NCBI RefSeq assembly: GCF_009766085.1
Contig: NZ_LMUF01000052.1
Location: 22,994-86,993, forward strand
Length of the DNA stretch: 64,000 nucleotides
Source: Burkholderia sp. S171
GTDB taxonomy: Bacteria > Pseudomonadota > Gammaproteobacteria > Burkholderiales > Burkholderiaceae
Direction: 5' to 3'
In this document: piece by piece, positions 7,987 to 15,659 of the stretch
Layout: each line of letters opens with the position of its first letter
Numbering within the stretch: position 1 is the first letter of the stretch
The notes under the pieces: model-generated
What the model was told of the DNA's origin: nothing
Databases searched by the model: none
Seen by the model: only the letters and a program-made list of their open reading frames with translations
Translations under genes and position numbers: made by a program

Positions 7987-8658
7987 TTAGAACGTCAGCA
8001 CGCTAAGAAACATTCGCTGCAGCCAGCCCACTGTTGTTGCGTCGGCGAGCATGCCGACACCTGCCTGCTCAATACGCGCGTTGGCCACTTTGCTGGACGA
8101 TACGTAGTTCCCCACCTCGATGTCTTTGGGATTCACAATGCCCGATAACCGCAGGCGATCGCGGTTCTGATTCATTGCAATGATCTTGTCCCCAGCAACT
8201 ACCAGATTCCCGGTCGGCAACGTGGCGATCACCGACACCGCCAGCGTCCCCGTCATCCCGGTCGTGTTCGTCACCGCCCCTTGCCCTTTGAACGTCGTGC
8301 TTGCTGACCCAATGTTAAACAGTTTGGCCAGCCGTGCCGCTGCGCCGCTAGACTTATCGGCAGCTTCAGCGCTGATGTCGCTCGCACGATTAGCTGACGC
8401 ATCGCCGCTGTTATTGGCCGAGTAGGACTCCGAGAGACGAATTGTCAATACATCCCCCACGTGTTGCGCGTGAGGCGTTTCGTACAAAGCCAGTGTATTG
8501 CCACCCTGGTAGATCGCCCCGCCGGTTTCAATATTCAACGGACTTGAGACTACGACCGGCGCGAACGTCGGCATATCGACGATAGAATTCGAGCCGCCTG
8601 AGCATCCAGCTAACGACGCCATACCGCCAGCCAGGATCACAAACTTTAACGAGTTCAT
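7987..8658 (-). CDS. flgH: flagellar L-ring protein FlgH (orphan)
   Basis: 223 residues, close to the usual ~230. Signal peptide with lipobox LAGC at residues 16-19, as expected for this outer-membrane lipoprotein that forms the flagellar L ring. Family signs: GAIYQGGNTLALYETPHAQHVGDVLTIRLSES near 48-80, FKGQGAVTNTTGMTGTLAVSVIATLPTGNLVVAGDKIIAMNQ near 123-165, and GIVNPKDIEVGNYVSSSKVANARIEQAGVG near 172-203. In motile relatives flgH lies inside the flgBCDEFGHIJKL operon; here it is alone, so it is a second copy or a dispersed gene. Confidence 0.9.
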   Translation of the reverse strand: MNSLKFVILAGGMASLAGCSGGSNSIVDMPTFAPVVVSSPLNIETGGAIYQGGNTLALYETPHAQHVGDVLTIRLSESYSANNSGDASANRASDISAEAADKSSGAAARLAKLFNIGSASTTFKGQGAVTNTTGMTGTLAVSVIATLPTGNLVVAGDKIIAMNQNRDRLRLSGIVNPKDIEVGNYVSSSKVANARIEQAGVGMLADATTVGWLQRMFLSVLTF

Positions 8659-8803
8659 GTTTTTAATGGTTCGCCAGATTAAGGTTCTTGACCACGCGCG
8701 GCACGACGAAACAATGGCCAGTGTCTGGATTGATCACTTGCCGCTAAGCCCTAAGCCGTGCTCGCCCGCCCGCTTGTCATGTCGAGCGGTGAGTCGGTCT
8801 TTG

Positions 8804-9001
8804 TCAATCGATTGCGTCGGCGCATGTATCAAATGGCGCGGCAGCCGCATGACCGACGCCCGGCACAACCTTGAGCGTGGCAGCCACCAGGCGGCACGGC
8901 AATGCGGCCACTGCGCAACCGTCCATCGGCAATATGACCACGCTCGCCATCAGGCATGCCAACAATCGCGCATAGCGTTTGTAGAACTGCAAATTGAACA
9001 T
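8804..9001 (-). CDS. small lipoprotein, DUF6726-like
   Basis: 65 residues from the ATG at 9001. A hydrophobic signal (YARLLACLMASVVILP) precedes MDGC, a plausible lipobox cysteine. The mature part AVAALPCRLVAATLKVVPGVGHAAAAPFDTCADAID resembles the short Burkholderiales lipoproteins grouped as DUF6726. It follows the 63-residue gene at 9212-9021 by 19 bp in the same direction. The ribosome site is weak, so the start is uncertain. Confidence 0.55.
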   Translation of the reverse strand: MFNLQFYKRYARLLACLMASVVILPMDGCAVAALPCRLVAATLKVVPGVGHAAAAPFDTCADAID

Positions 9002-9020
9002 ATATGAGGCCGCTAACCTT

Positions 9021-9212
9021 TCAGACGCTGGTGTTGATGCGTGTACCCACCAAGCCGTTCGACGGCAGTGTTGGGGGAGTCGTTTGTTCGATCGGCAGCG
9101 ACGGCGCATCGGTTTTAGCGCTGTTGCCGGTTGCGCTGCCTGCGCTCCCGCCGGTCGGGCGCATAGGTGTCGGCGCAATACGTTCTGCAGGGCTATAGCT
9201 GTTAACATTCAT
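9021..9212 (-). CDS. small proline/threonine-rich protein
   Basis: 63 residues from the ATG at 9212 (an in-frame ATG at 9230 is also possible). It is low-complexity, rich in Pro, Thr and Ser, and ends NGLVGTRINTSV, a type of ending I associate with short conserved Burkholderiales proteins, though I cannot name a family. No signal peptide. It is probably the first of a two-gene unit with the DUF6726-like lipoprotein. Confidence 0.45.
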   Translation of the reverse strand: MNVNSYSPAERIAPTPMRPTGGSAGSATGNSAKTDAPSLPIEQTTPPTLPSNGLVGTRINTSV

Positions 9213-9303
9213 GATCAGGCTCGCTTTCAATAAAGATGAAGGGATCGGGGCAGCGTTAAGGTAGCCCTAAGGCAGACTTGAACGCATGCCAGGTCGCTAG
9301 AAC

Positions 9304-9399
9304 TCTCTTTCGACAATGAATGATCACGCTTAACCGCTAGTGTTGATTAACGAAAGATCAACGCTTTTTCTCGACTCCTTACCAGCACTTACCGCAATG
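9304..9399. repeat. conserved intergenic element, copy A
   Basis: About 95 bp alignable by eye with 13777-13874. Shared landmarks in order: CTTTCGACA, GAATGATC-CGC, GAAAGA, a TTTTC run, and GACTCCTTAC followed by ACTTAC. Both copies lie upstream of minus-strand genes, so a shared regulatory region is possible. Confidence 0.5.
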
Positions 9400-9463
9400 T
9401 CTCAGCCGTGCTAAATGCGCGCATCCGGCCTGCGCTGTCGATGATCACTCGGTACCGGGAAGC

Positions 9464-10183
9464 CTAGACCTTCACGTCCACAACCAGTCCGATCGGATTC
9501 CATCGAATGCCCTTGGTCTCTTCGCTCAAACCATCCAGAACATCCGCTAACGACACCGCCCCCGCATTGCCGTCTGGTGCTGCATAGGATTGCAATGCGT
9601 TGTCGAGCGTGCTGACGGCTCCGGCAATTGTGGTGCTGTCGTTCGCACGATCATCACTGTCGGACGTGAAGCCAACGGGGTCGTCGAGTTGCCAGTCCCA
9701 GCCATCGGTTGGACTGTCGGATTCCACGGAGGTAGAACGGACAGTCTTCGCAAGCTCTTCTATGGAGGAGCCGAGATCGACATAGGCTGATGTCACCTGA
9801 TCCGTCGATGCAGCATCGCCCTCTTGTTGACCGGGCACATTGAGGCCGTGCTGCAAGACAAGCGCCTGGTACAGCGCCACCAGAAATTGCTTGCCTGCGC
9901 TTTTGTTGGCCTCCCCGCGTGTTTGGGAGTCGGCGGTAGTGCCGGCACTGCCCGAAAAGGAATCAGCGTCCGGGGAGCCGTTGCTGACCGACGATAACCC
10001 GCCTGGGTCGAGCCCCATGCGTTGCAACGTAAGCTTGAGCGCCTCCATCAAGGCATCTCCGCTTCCCGACGATGTCGCCGACGGCCGCTCAGGAAGCGCG
10101 CTGCTGGGCACGCTGGACGATGGTTTGGGCGTGCTGTTGGGAAAATCCGAAGATGAAATTGACATGCTGGGATCGAGTGCCAT
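9464..10183 (-). CDS. Ser/Asp-rich protein of unknown function
   Basis: 239 residues; the ATG at 10183 follows GAGAGA at good spacing. Residues 1-40 and 60-95 are low-complexity Ser/Pro/Gly; a more structured core GKQFLVALYQALVLQHGLNV (~97-116) and YVDLGSSIEELAKTVRS (~133-150) follows, and the C-terminus GIRWNPIGLVVDVKV is well ordered. No signal peptide or membrane helix. I do not recognise it. The composition recalls secreted or surface-exported proteins lacking an N-terminal signal, and the neighbours are motility genes, but no function can be claimed. Confidence 0.6.
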   Translation of the reverse strand: MALDPSMSISSSDFPNSTPKPSSSVPSSALPERPSATSSGSGDALMEALKLTLQRMGLDPGGLSSVSNGSPDADSFSGSAGTTADSQTRGEANKSAGKQFLVALYQALVLQHGLNVPGQQEGDAASTDQVTSAYVDLGSSIEELAKTVRSTSVESDSPTDGWDWQLDDPVGFTSDSDDRANDSTTIAGAVSTLDNALQSYAAPDGNAGAVSLADVLDGLSEETKGIRWNPIGLVVDVKV

Positions 10184-10643
10184 GGTGTCTCTCGGTTAAT
10201 TGTTCCGTGATGCCGAATCGGTTTCCTGGAACAGATTCGCAGTGCTGCGTATGATTGAGCGGCGAGTGCACGGGTTCATTCGCCCAGACGTCATATCGAC
10301 CCGGCAAGCAGGAATCTGTAGTGTTGGGAAGGCGGGGTAAGAAGCCGAGGCTGACTAGCTTTCCAGCGGTCTTACGGACTAAGCGATACCGGTCCAACAA
10401 TGAAAGATCCGGTAATGCAGTCGTCACCCTCCGCTTAGACACGGGCTTGCAACCAGTGTAATTTTTATACTTTATTGCTAGCGTTGAATGCAAACAATTC
10501 GACCAGACGATCCGCGAATGAATGGCTTGTCTTCTAAAGCAAGTCGCGTCGTCTAGCCGATTCTCTTACCGGGTCTTTCGTAACCTAAGGTTGTTCGCAC
10601 CGCTGACGTTATCACTAAGTATTGAACGTACTTGGAGGATGAA
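10184..10643. other. intergenic stretch
   Basis: About 460 bp between divergent genes; no supported ORF or hairpin seen. It presumably holds both promoters. Confidence 0.4.
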
Positions 10644-10904
10644 ATGAATTTTTCGACTATCGGCGAGATTGCTTGCAAAGTGCGCATCAACCCCATCATG
10701 CTTGTTAGCGGTCAAGGGGTAGCAAGCCGTGCAATTCGGTATCGCGGCAAACACACGCTGCGTGCCGTGTTGGGATTTCTGGATAGTCAGCGCGAGGTTC
10801 GCGCACTGGTCTTCAGCCACACCTCCGACGGAGAAATGTTATGGGTCGACATCCAGACCGGGGAGTCTAGAAGCTTTGAGGAGTGGCGATTCGAAGCGGC
10901 GTGA
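10644..10904 (+). CDS. small protein, paralogue of the 11298-11732 product
   Basis: 86 residues from the ATG at 10644, five bases after a GGAGG. An in-frame TTG at 10632 is less likely. The central RAIRYRGKHTLRAVLGFL and the following VRALVFSHTSDGEMLWVDIQTGESRS align with VPYRGKQRRGDVLRFL and VRALVYSHQAEEGPVWIDVMSGEVSAR of the minus-strand protein nearby, so the two are a related pair with a YRGK core and a WVD/WID strand. Cytoplasmic, function unknown. Confidence 0.65.
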   Translation: MNFSTIGEIACKVRINPIMLVSGQGVASRAIRYRGKHTLRAVLGFLDSQREVRALVFSHTSDGEMLWVDIQTGESRSFEEWRFEAA

Positions 10905-10961
10905 TCGATACATCAAGAGGTTTCCTCTTGACGGCTTCGCCGTGATCAGCGGGCATGGCAT

Positions 10962-11243
10962 TCAGGTAATAAACACAATCCGGTCTCCCACCGTCGAACC
11001 GCATTCCACGAAATACGAAGTACGGGCGGCCCTTACGTCGAGGAGAACACGTTCGACGCCCTCAATCCCGGGACTTTCATGCAAATGTGTTTTAACAATG
11101 ACGTTCGAGCTTGGCTTGGCTAATGCGTCAAGCCGGACTTCCACGAGATACCTGATGGCGTCTCGTTGGTTCATAAAATACAGAATCATTAACAACGTGT
11201 CCTTACCGCAATTAAAGCGGCGCTGATCGACACTACTTTCCAT
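10962..11243 (-). CDS. small protein of unknown function
   Basis: 93 residues from the ATG at 11243, preceded by a GGGG stretch. No signal peptide. It ends with a strand-rich segment (VERVLLDVRAARTSYFVECGSTVGDRIVFIT). It is 54 bp downstream of the 11298-11732 gene in the same direction and may be the last gene of that small operon. No family recognised; it could be a chance frame. Confidence 0.4.
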   Translation of the reverse strand: MESSVDQRRFNCGKDTLLMILYFMNQRDAIRYLVEVRLDALAKPSSNVIVKTHLHESPGIEGVERVLLDVRAARTSYFVECGSTVGDRIVFIT

Positions 11244-11297
11244 CGGCCCCGCAAGTGGAACGAGACTCGAGAAATGCAGGCCGATGCTGGCGCTCTG

Positions 11298-11732
11298 TTA
11301 CCGGGCGGAGACTTCGCCCGACATGACGTCGATCCAGACAGGGCCCTCTTCAGCTTGGTGGCTATAGACAAGCGCCCGTACCTGCGGTCCCGCTATTCTT
11401 AGGAAGCGCAGTACGTCGCCCCTACGTTGCTTGCCGCGATAAGGGACTCGACACACCCTTTGATCGCATTCCATGAGCAATACAACGTCGTTACGCTTAA
11501 GAAGCCGCTCGATCATTGCTTCGCTCAACCCCGGCGAAAGTTCGGCTGTCATTGTTCGCTGCATGACCGGCCTACCGCCGTGTTCCTCCAGCGAGCCAAC
11601 CGGTTCAGGTGGAGGAAGTAAGCCAGTCACCTTCCCTAGCGATTGATTCGCGTGCAGGGCGTTATGCCGCGCGGTTGGTGCGTTCTGGCGAAGAACGTCA
11701 CCAACACTCATGCGCTTCGTGGCGCGAGTCAT
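11298..11732 (-). CDS. YRGK-core protein, translationally coupled to a small lipoprotein
   Basis: 144 residues. The ATG at 11732 overlaps the TGA of the upstream lipoprotein gene (ATGA), which favours this start over internal ATGs at 11564 and 11549. Residues ~1-60 are poorly structured; residues ~62-144 align along their length with the 86-residue protein at 10644-10904 (shared YRGK, RALVYSH/RALVFSH, WIDV/WVDI). The pair therefore arose by duplication with one copy inverted and N-terminally extended. Function unknown; the island context is motility and c-di-GMP signalling. Confidence 0.6.
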   Translation of the reverse strand: MTRATKRMSVGDVLRQNAPTARHNALHANQSLGKVTGLLPPPEPVGSLEEHGGRPVMQRTMTAELSPGLSEAMIERLLKRNDVVLLMECDQRVCRVPYRGKQRRGDVLRFLRIAGPQVRALVYSHQAEEGPVWIDVMSGEVSAR

Positions 11733-11875
11733 TTACATCCGACCGCACAGACGATGGCCGATACGCCCGCCACGGCACCAACGATTCCGCCAAGGGCAAA
11801 TGTTTCTATCGAACTGGCGCAAGCTTGGAGATTGAGGATGCAAAAGAGCATCGCGATGAAAATGCAGCGCCGCAA
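11729..11875 (-). CDS. 48-residue lipoprotein with TTG start
   Basis: Start is TTG at 11875, seven bases after GAGGGAG; stop TGA at 11729-11731 overlaps the next ATG by 4 bp. The N-terminus MRRCIFIAMLFCILN (TTG read as Met) is a basic-plus-hydrophobic signal ending in LQAC, a good lipobox with Cys at residue 19. The short mature part is Gly/Ala/Val-rich (ALGGIVGAVAGVSAIVCAVG) and could form a membrane-associated hairpin, ending in a Cys-Lys. The coupled arrangement, ribosome site and lipobox together make it real despite its size. Confidence 0.65.
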   Translation of the reverse strand: MRRCIFIAMLFCILNLQACASSIETFALGGIVGAVAGVSAIVCAVGCK

Positions 11876-12228
11876 GATTTTTCTCCCTCAACAGTCGTTG
11901 CCGCTATTTGGACCGGCCAGAACCCCAAGGCCCCTCACGCAGCTTCGCGTCATGGACCTGACGTGCGTGTGAAGAAGTCAACGAGAGAAGACTCCATGAA
12001 CGCATAGAGAGATTAGAGCGCTTTGAAGAGAGGCATTTCGGCAATTACGGGCGGTAGATGCCATCTGCTTACCGGGCATTACCTGGAGGGGAAGTGCGAG
12101 TGCAGCACGGCCGCTGGCGCTCGTCTCGCGCCACGCCCGGTCAATCTGTAGTGCGTGATTCAGCGCCTGATGGGAAGAAATTTCGGCGGAACGCAATCGA
12201 ACAGAAACGACTTTTCACCGCGCCCGGC
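11876..12228. other. intergenic stretch
   Basis: About 350 bp between the small lipoprotein start and the HD-GYP gene stop; no supported gene in either direction. Confidence 0.4.
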
Positions 12229-13479
12229 CTACGCAAAGGGTGCGATCTGATTTAACCAAAGGTCGTTTAGTTGTGGAAGGTTCCACTGTTTGGGGTCTTC
12301 AATCGCCACGATCCGGTCGGCGCCCTTTGATTTCTTCAGGTCTACTATCTGAGGGAAGACCGGTTGATTCGACTTGCATGAGAAGAATGTCTTGACGGTC
12401 GGCGCGAGCATAGACCCGCTGCCCTGATCGAGCACAACAGCAAGAAAACCAGATTCCAGGCGGACCAGCGAGCCCACCGGGTAGATCCCCACCGTGCTGA
12501 TGAAGGCCGCGAGAATGGTCTTGTCGAACTGCCCGTCCCAAGACGTCATGCTGCGAAGCGCCTGAGTCGGATGCCAGGACGATTTGTACGGCCGCTCGGA
12601 GGTGACGGCGTCGTACACGTCGCAGACCGCACCCATCCGGGCAAGCAGGGGAATATCTTTGTCCTTGAGCCCATGCGGATACCCATGGCCGTTGACCTTC
12701 TCGTGATGGTGCAGCGCGACCTCCAGCACCCCGATGCTGACATCGGCTGACTGGAGCATGTTCCAGCCATCGAAAGAGTGTTTCTTGGCGACCTCGAACT
12801 CTTCCACACTCAGCTTTCCGGGCTTGTTCAGCACGGCGAGCGGCATGAGCGCCTTGCCGAGGTCATGCAGCAAACCGGCCACGCCAGCCTCCAGCACACC
12901 TTGCTCGTCAAGTTCGAGTTCGCGTGCCAGCGCGGTCATCAGCGCACACACGGCAACGGAATGCATATACGTGTAGCCGTCGTGGTGTTTCAGGCGCGCC
13001 ACGCTGGTCAATGCGTACGGGTTGCGCATAACGGACGCGGCAATGCTCTGCACCAGAGGCATCATGCTGGCGCCCGATACGGCACGTCCCATGCGGGCTT
13101 GCTGGAACACCCCCTTCATCTCATTGGAGGCCGATTCGAACAGGCGCTTTGCGTGTTCGATTTCCTCACCTACGGGTCGTCGCGGCAGCCGCGTGCGTGC
13201 CGTCGCTTCCCCGGCGAGAAGTTGACTGTCTCCCGCCTGCGCGGCGGAGCTGCCTGCGTCAAACGGGTCGACAGGTTCGCCTAGGTTGTCGTCAGAGCCG
13301 GACAGACCTCGATCCGTATCGATCACAATGGACGTAATTCCACTCGCGACGATCTTTTCGATATCGACAGCGGTGAGCAAAAACGAGCTCTTCCAGAATG
13401 GGTGATCAAGCCAGCGCCGATCCAGACTGTGCAGGAACATGCCAGGACGCAATGAAGAGGCTACGACCGTTTTCAACAT
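12229..13479 (-). CDS. HD-GYP domain cyclic-di-GMP phosphodiesterase
   Basis: 416 residues from the ATG at 13479, which has GGAG seven bases upstream (an ATG at 13500 lacks one). The N-terminal part (residues ~1-120, with LKTVVASSLRPGMFLHSLDRRWLDHPFW) is the DUF3391 domain that often precedes HD-GYP. The HD-GYP domain covers ~140-330, with HSVAVCALM, LLHDLGKALMP (metal His-Asp ~205-206), HHHEKVNGHGYPHGL and DVYDAVTSERPYK. The usual D in HERxDG is N here, a common variation. It should hydrolyse c-di-GMP and so influence motility, in keeping with the nearby flagellar genes. Confidence 0.9.
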   Translation of the reverse strand: MLKTVVASSLRPGMFLHSLDRRWLDHPFWKSSFLLTAVDIEKIVASGITSIVIDTDRGLSGSDDNLGEPVDPFDAGSSAAQAGDSQLLAGEATARTRLPRRPVGEEIEHAKRLFESASNEMKGVFQQARMGRAVSGASMMPLVQSIAASVMRNPYALTSVARLKHHDGYTYMHSVAVCALMTALARELELDEQGVLEAGVAGLLHDLGKALMPLAVLNKPGKLSVEEFEVAKKHSFDGWNMLQSADVSIGVLEVALHHHEKVNGHGYPHGLKDKDIPLLARMGAVCDVYDAVTSERPYKSSWHPTQALRSMTSWDGQFDKTILAAFISTVGIYPVGSLVRLESGFLAVVLDQGSGSMLAPTVKTFFSCKSNQPVFPQIVDLKKSKGADRIVAIEDPKQWNLPQLNDLWLNQIAPFA

Positions 13480-14173
13480 AAACCAACTCCGATGAGCCAT
13501 GTTTTGGAACTAGCGAGGGGAGAAGCCACACCGTCAGCTTCGGCCTACACTTACGCGCTCCACCAATGCACTGATCAGATCCTGCATTTCTTTCATCCGG
13601 TACCTTGCCTACCCGGGCATGCGGCTTAGGCCGTCAAACTCAATCCGGGGCATTGGCCTTGAGCGCCGTACCCTCGATGATAAAGACAATCTGCGTGACT
13701 CGCTCCACGCTAGCAAGCCCTTGATGTGATCATTAGCGCCAGGGCTCGTCCCAAACGCCGGATAATTCGCCAAGCTTTTCTTTCGACATCGAATGATCTC
13801 GCGTAATGGTCCGTGATCATTGGAGAAAGACCGCAATATTTTCCAGACTCCTTACACCAACTTACTGTGCATTGAATGGGATGACCCCGAATTCCGACGC
13901 AAAGCTAGCAGTCGGGCGATACCGTAAGCCTTAAGTAAAGTATTCAAACCGCATCGGTCGTGCCCGTCCTTACCTGCCCGCCTACTATCACTAGCGTACC
14001 TCACGCCGCTTGAAAAAAATCCGCTGGTCAGCTGTTTACGTGCTCTTTGAATAACAGACTGATCAATGGGAAATATTTAGTAAGCACAGACCGAACCCCA
14101 GTTCTTTTCTCTGCATTCCAAGCATCGAATCCAGCCGAGTATGGGTGAAAGACCCCTTCTTCCAGCGATAACG
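13480..14173. other. intergenic stretch with conserved element
   Basis: About 690 bp without a supported gene. It contains the second copy of the ~95-bp element at 13777-13874; a 75-codon frame over the same area looks like chance. Confidence 0.5.
13777..13874. repeat. conserved intergenic element, copy B
   Basis: Alignable with 9304-9399 over ~95 bp (CTTTCGACA, GAATGATC, GAAAGA, TTTTC, GACTCCTTAC, ACTTAC in the same order and similar spacing). Lies ~300 bp upstream of the HD-GYP start codon on the minus strand. Confidence 0.5.
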
Positions 14174-14728
14174 ATGCCCCTCTTCAAGACCACTCTGATC
14201 TCCATGATTCTATTAGGCAGCCCGCTCGTGGCCCACGCCACCAGCTTCGATTGCAACCTTGGGCACTCAGCGACTGAAAAGCTGATTTGCCACAACGAGG
14301 ATTTATCGAAGCTCGACGACGAACTCGGAAAGTTGTATTGGAAAGCGCGCCGCGCAGTTGCGGATAAACGTTCATTCCGCGCGGACAGCGATGCCAAATG
14401 GACTTGGCGAGAAACGCATTGCACGGATGAAACGTGCCTCACGACCTGGTATTCGGGGCGTATCGAAGAACTTCAGCAAATGGTCGACGACCTGCAATCC
14501 ATCTCGAAGGCCTCGCCTGTTCGCACGGCCTCTGAGCGTGCGTTGCCGGAGCCCACGATTGCCATCGGTCGATGCACTGTTGCCGAGCCCGGCATGATTT
14601 CACTGGATAACTGCAGGTCGCTGATTAAATCCAATATGCATTGGAAATACGACCCGCACGGAGGCGACTGGTTCTGCGGAGTCGCCGTGCTGGATGAATC
14701 GAAATTGCCTACGGTCGCCCTGCAGTGA
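14174..14728 (+). CDS. LprI-like (DUF1311) exported protein
   Basis: 184 residues from the ATG at 14174, which places the signal peptide (MPLFKTTLISMILLGSPLVAHA) at the N-terminus. The mature domain FDCNLGHSATEKLICHNEDLSKLDDELGKLYWKAR...W..R..HCTDETCLTTWYSGRIEELQ is the DUF1311 pattern with its characteristic paired cysteines, the domain of the mycobacterial lysozyme inhibitor LprI. A C-terminal segment with two further Cys (CTVAEPGMISLDNC) follows. Periplasmic; a lysozyme-inhibitor role is only by family analogy. Confidence 0.8.
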   Translation: MPLFKTTLISMILLGSPLVAHATSFDCNLGHSATEKLICHNEDLSKLDDELGKLYWKARRAVADKRSFRADSDAKWTWRETHCTDETCLTTWYSGRIEELQQMVDDLQSISKASPVRTASERALPEPTIAIGRCTVAEPGMISLDNCRSLIKSNMHWKYDPHGGDWFCGVAVLDESKLPTVALQ

Positions 14729-14874
14729 GCGAGCGGATCAACAGGGTCGAAGCGGGTCGGGCTGCAACCCGGCAAGAGGCGACGGGGTCATTCGAAGGCC
14801 GCGTTATCAGCGAATATGTTATTTAAAAATTTCAATAATCCGGCTGCTCAAGCCAACTTAAGCCGAGCCTCGAC

Positions 14875-15345
14875 TTAGCGCCGACCCGTTCCCCAGAACG
14901 AGTGCATGCCACCTCCAAACCGCGATGGTGCGCCATGAAAACCGGAACCCATCGGCGCGCCAACGTGCATGTGACCCATCTGATGAAAATGGTCGAAATG
15001 CGAATGGTGATGAAAGCGATCGACGAAAATAAAGCTCACGCCCGCACCAATGAAAAGCGGCGGCCCCCAATACCATGGATCGGGATACGGGTAGTACGCG
15101 ACCGGGTACACAAGCATGCTGCCGTCAGGGCTCTCCACGATCTGCCAGGTTCCATCGCTTTGCAGACACGCCCGTCCCACGACTTGCTGCGTCGATCCAT
15201 CAACATCCGCTTGTCCCGCTACGGCGCGGCAATTGGCCCCGGATTCAACATCTGCACCGCCTGCATCGTCGTACGTTTGTGCAAGCGCGGGCGCAGCAAA
15301 ACCCAGCGCGGCAAGCATTATTCCCAACCGGACTATCTGGCGCAT
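14875..15345 (-). CDS. exported His/Gly-rich protein
   Basis: 156 residues from the ATG at 15345, six bases after AGGAG (the ATG just before it, at 15348, is too close). Signal peptide MRQIVRLGIMLAALGFAAPALA. Next comes a region with CRAVAGQADVDGSTQQVVGRACLQSDGTWQIV, i.e. two Cys around a conserved-looking G-x-A-C-x-Q-x-D-G-x-W, as found in surface-antigen/17-kDa-type tails. Then a YPYPDPWYWGPP segment and a His/Phe/Gly-rich tail (FHHHSHFDHFH) that could bind metal. Function unknown; periplasmic or surface. Confidence 0.7.
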   Translation of the reverse strand: MRQIVRLGIMLAALGFAAPALAQTYDDAGGADVESGANCRAVAGQADVDGSTQQVVGRACLQSDGTWQIVESPDGSMLVYPVAYYPYPDPWYWGPPLFIGAGVSFIFVDRFHHHSHFDHFHQMGHMHVGAPMGSGFHGAPSRFGGGMHSFWGTGRR

Positions 15346-15659
15346 CATCGTCTCCTGCAAGGACCCGGACGCATCGGGGTCTGTTGACATTTCACCGTGC
15401 TCGCGCCGAGTGAGGCGCGGCATAGGGATTAAACGATCGACACCGTGAAAATATTCCGGCACCGCACGCAGCAAGAAACAATCGAGCGGCAGTAAGCGAA
15501 GCCTTTGGTTGCATCTGTTACCGCTAAGCGGCCGGTGCGGCTTTATCGTGGAAATCCTTAGGGTGGACACGTTTGGTATGTGCTTAATTTGGCATAAGCT
15601 TAATAACAGGCAACCTTGGTTGAGCCGGCGTCACCCTGTGTGCGGACGCGGCTCTTATC
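15346..15659. other. divergent intergenic stretch
   Basis: About 310 bp between divergent genes. It must carry the promoters of both; no clear -35/-10 pair or operator was picked out. Confidence 0.4.

Noticed and set aside
11609..12007. Plus-strand 132-codon frame
   Set aside because: Antisense to the minus-strand lipoprotein and its coupled partner, whose ribosome sites and overlaps are convincing.
13609..13836. 75-codon minus-strand ORF upstream of the HD-GYP gene
   Set aside because: Coincides with the conserved intergenic element and lacks a ribosome site.
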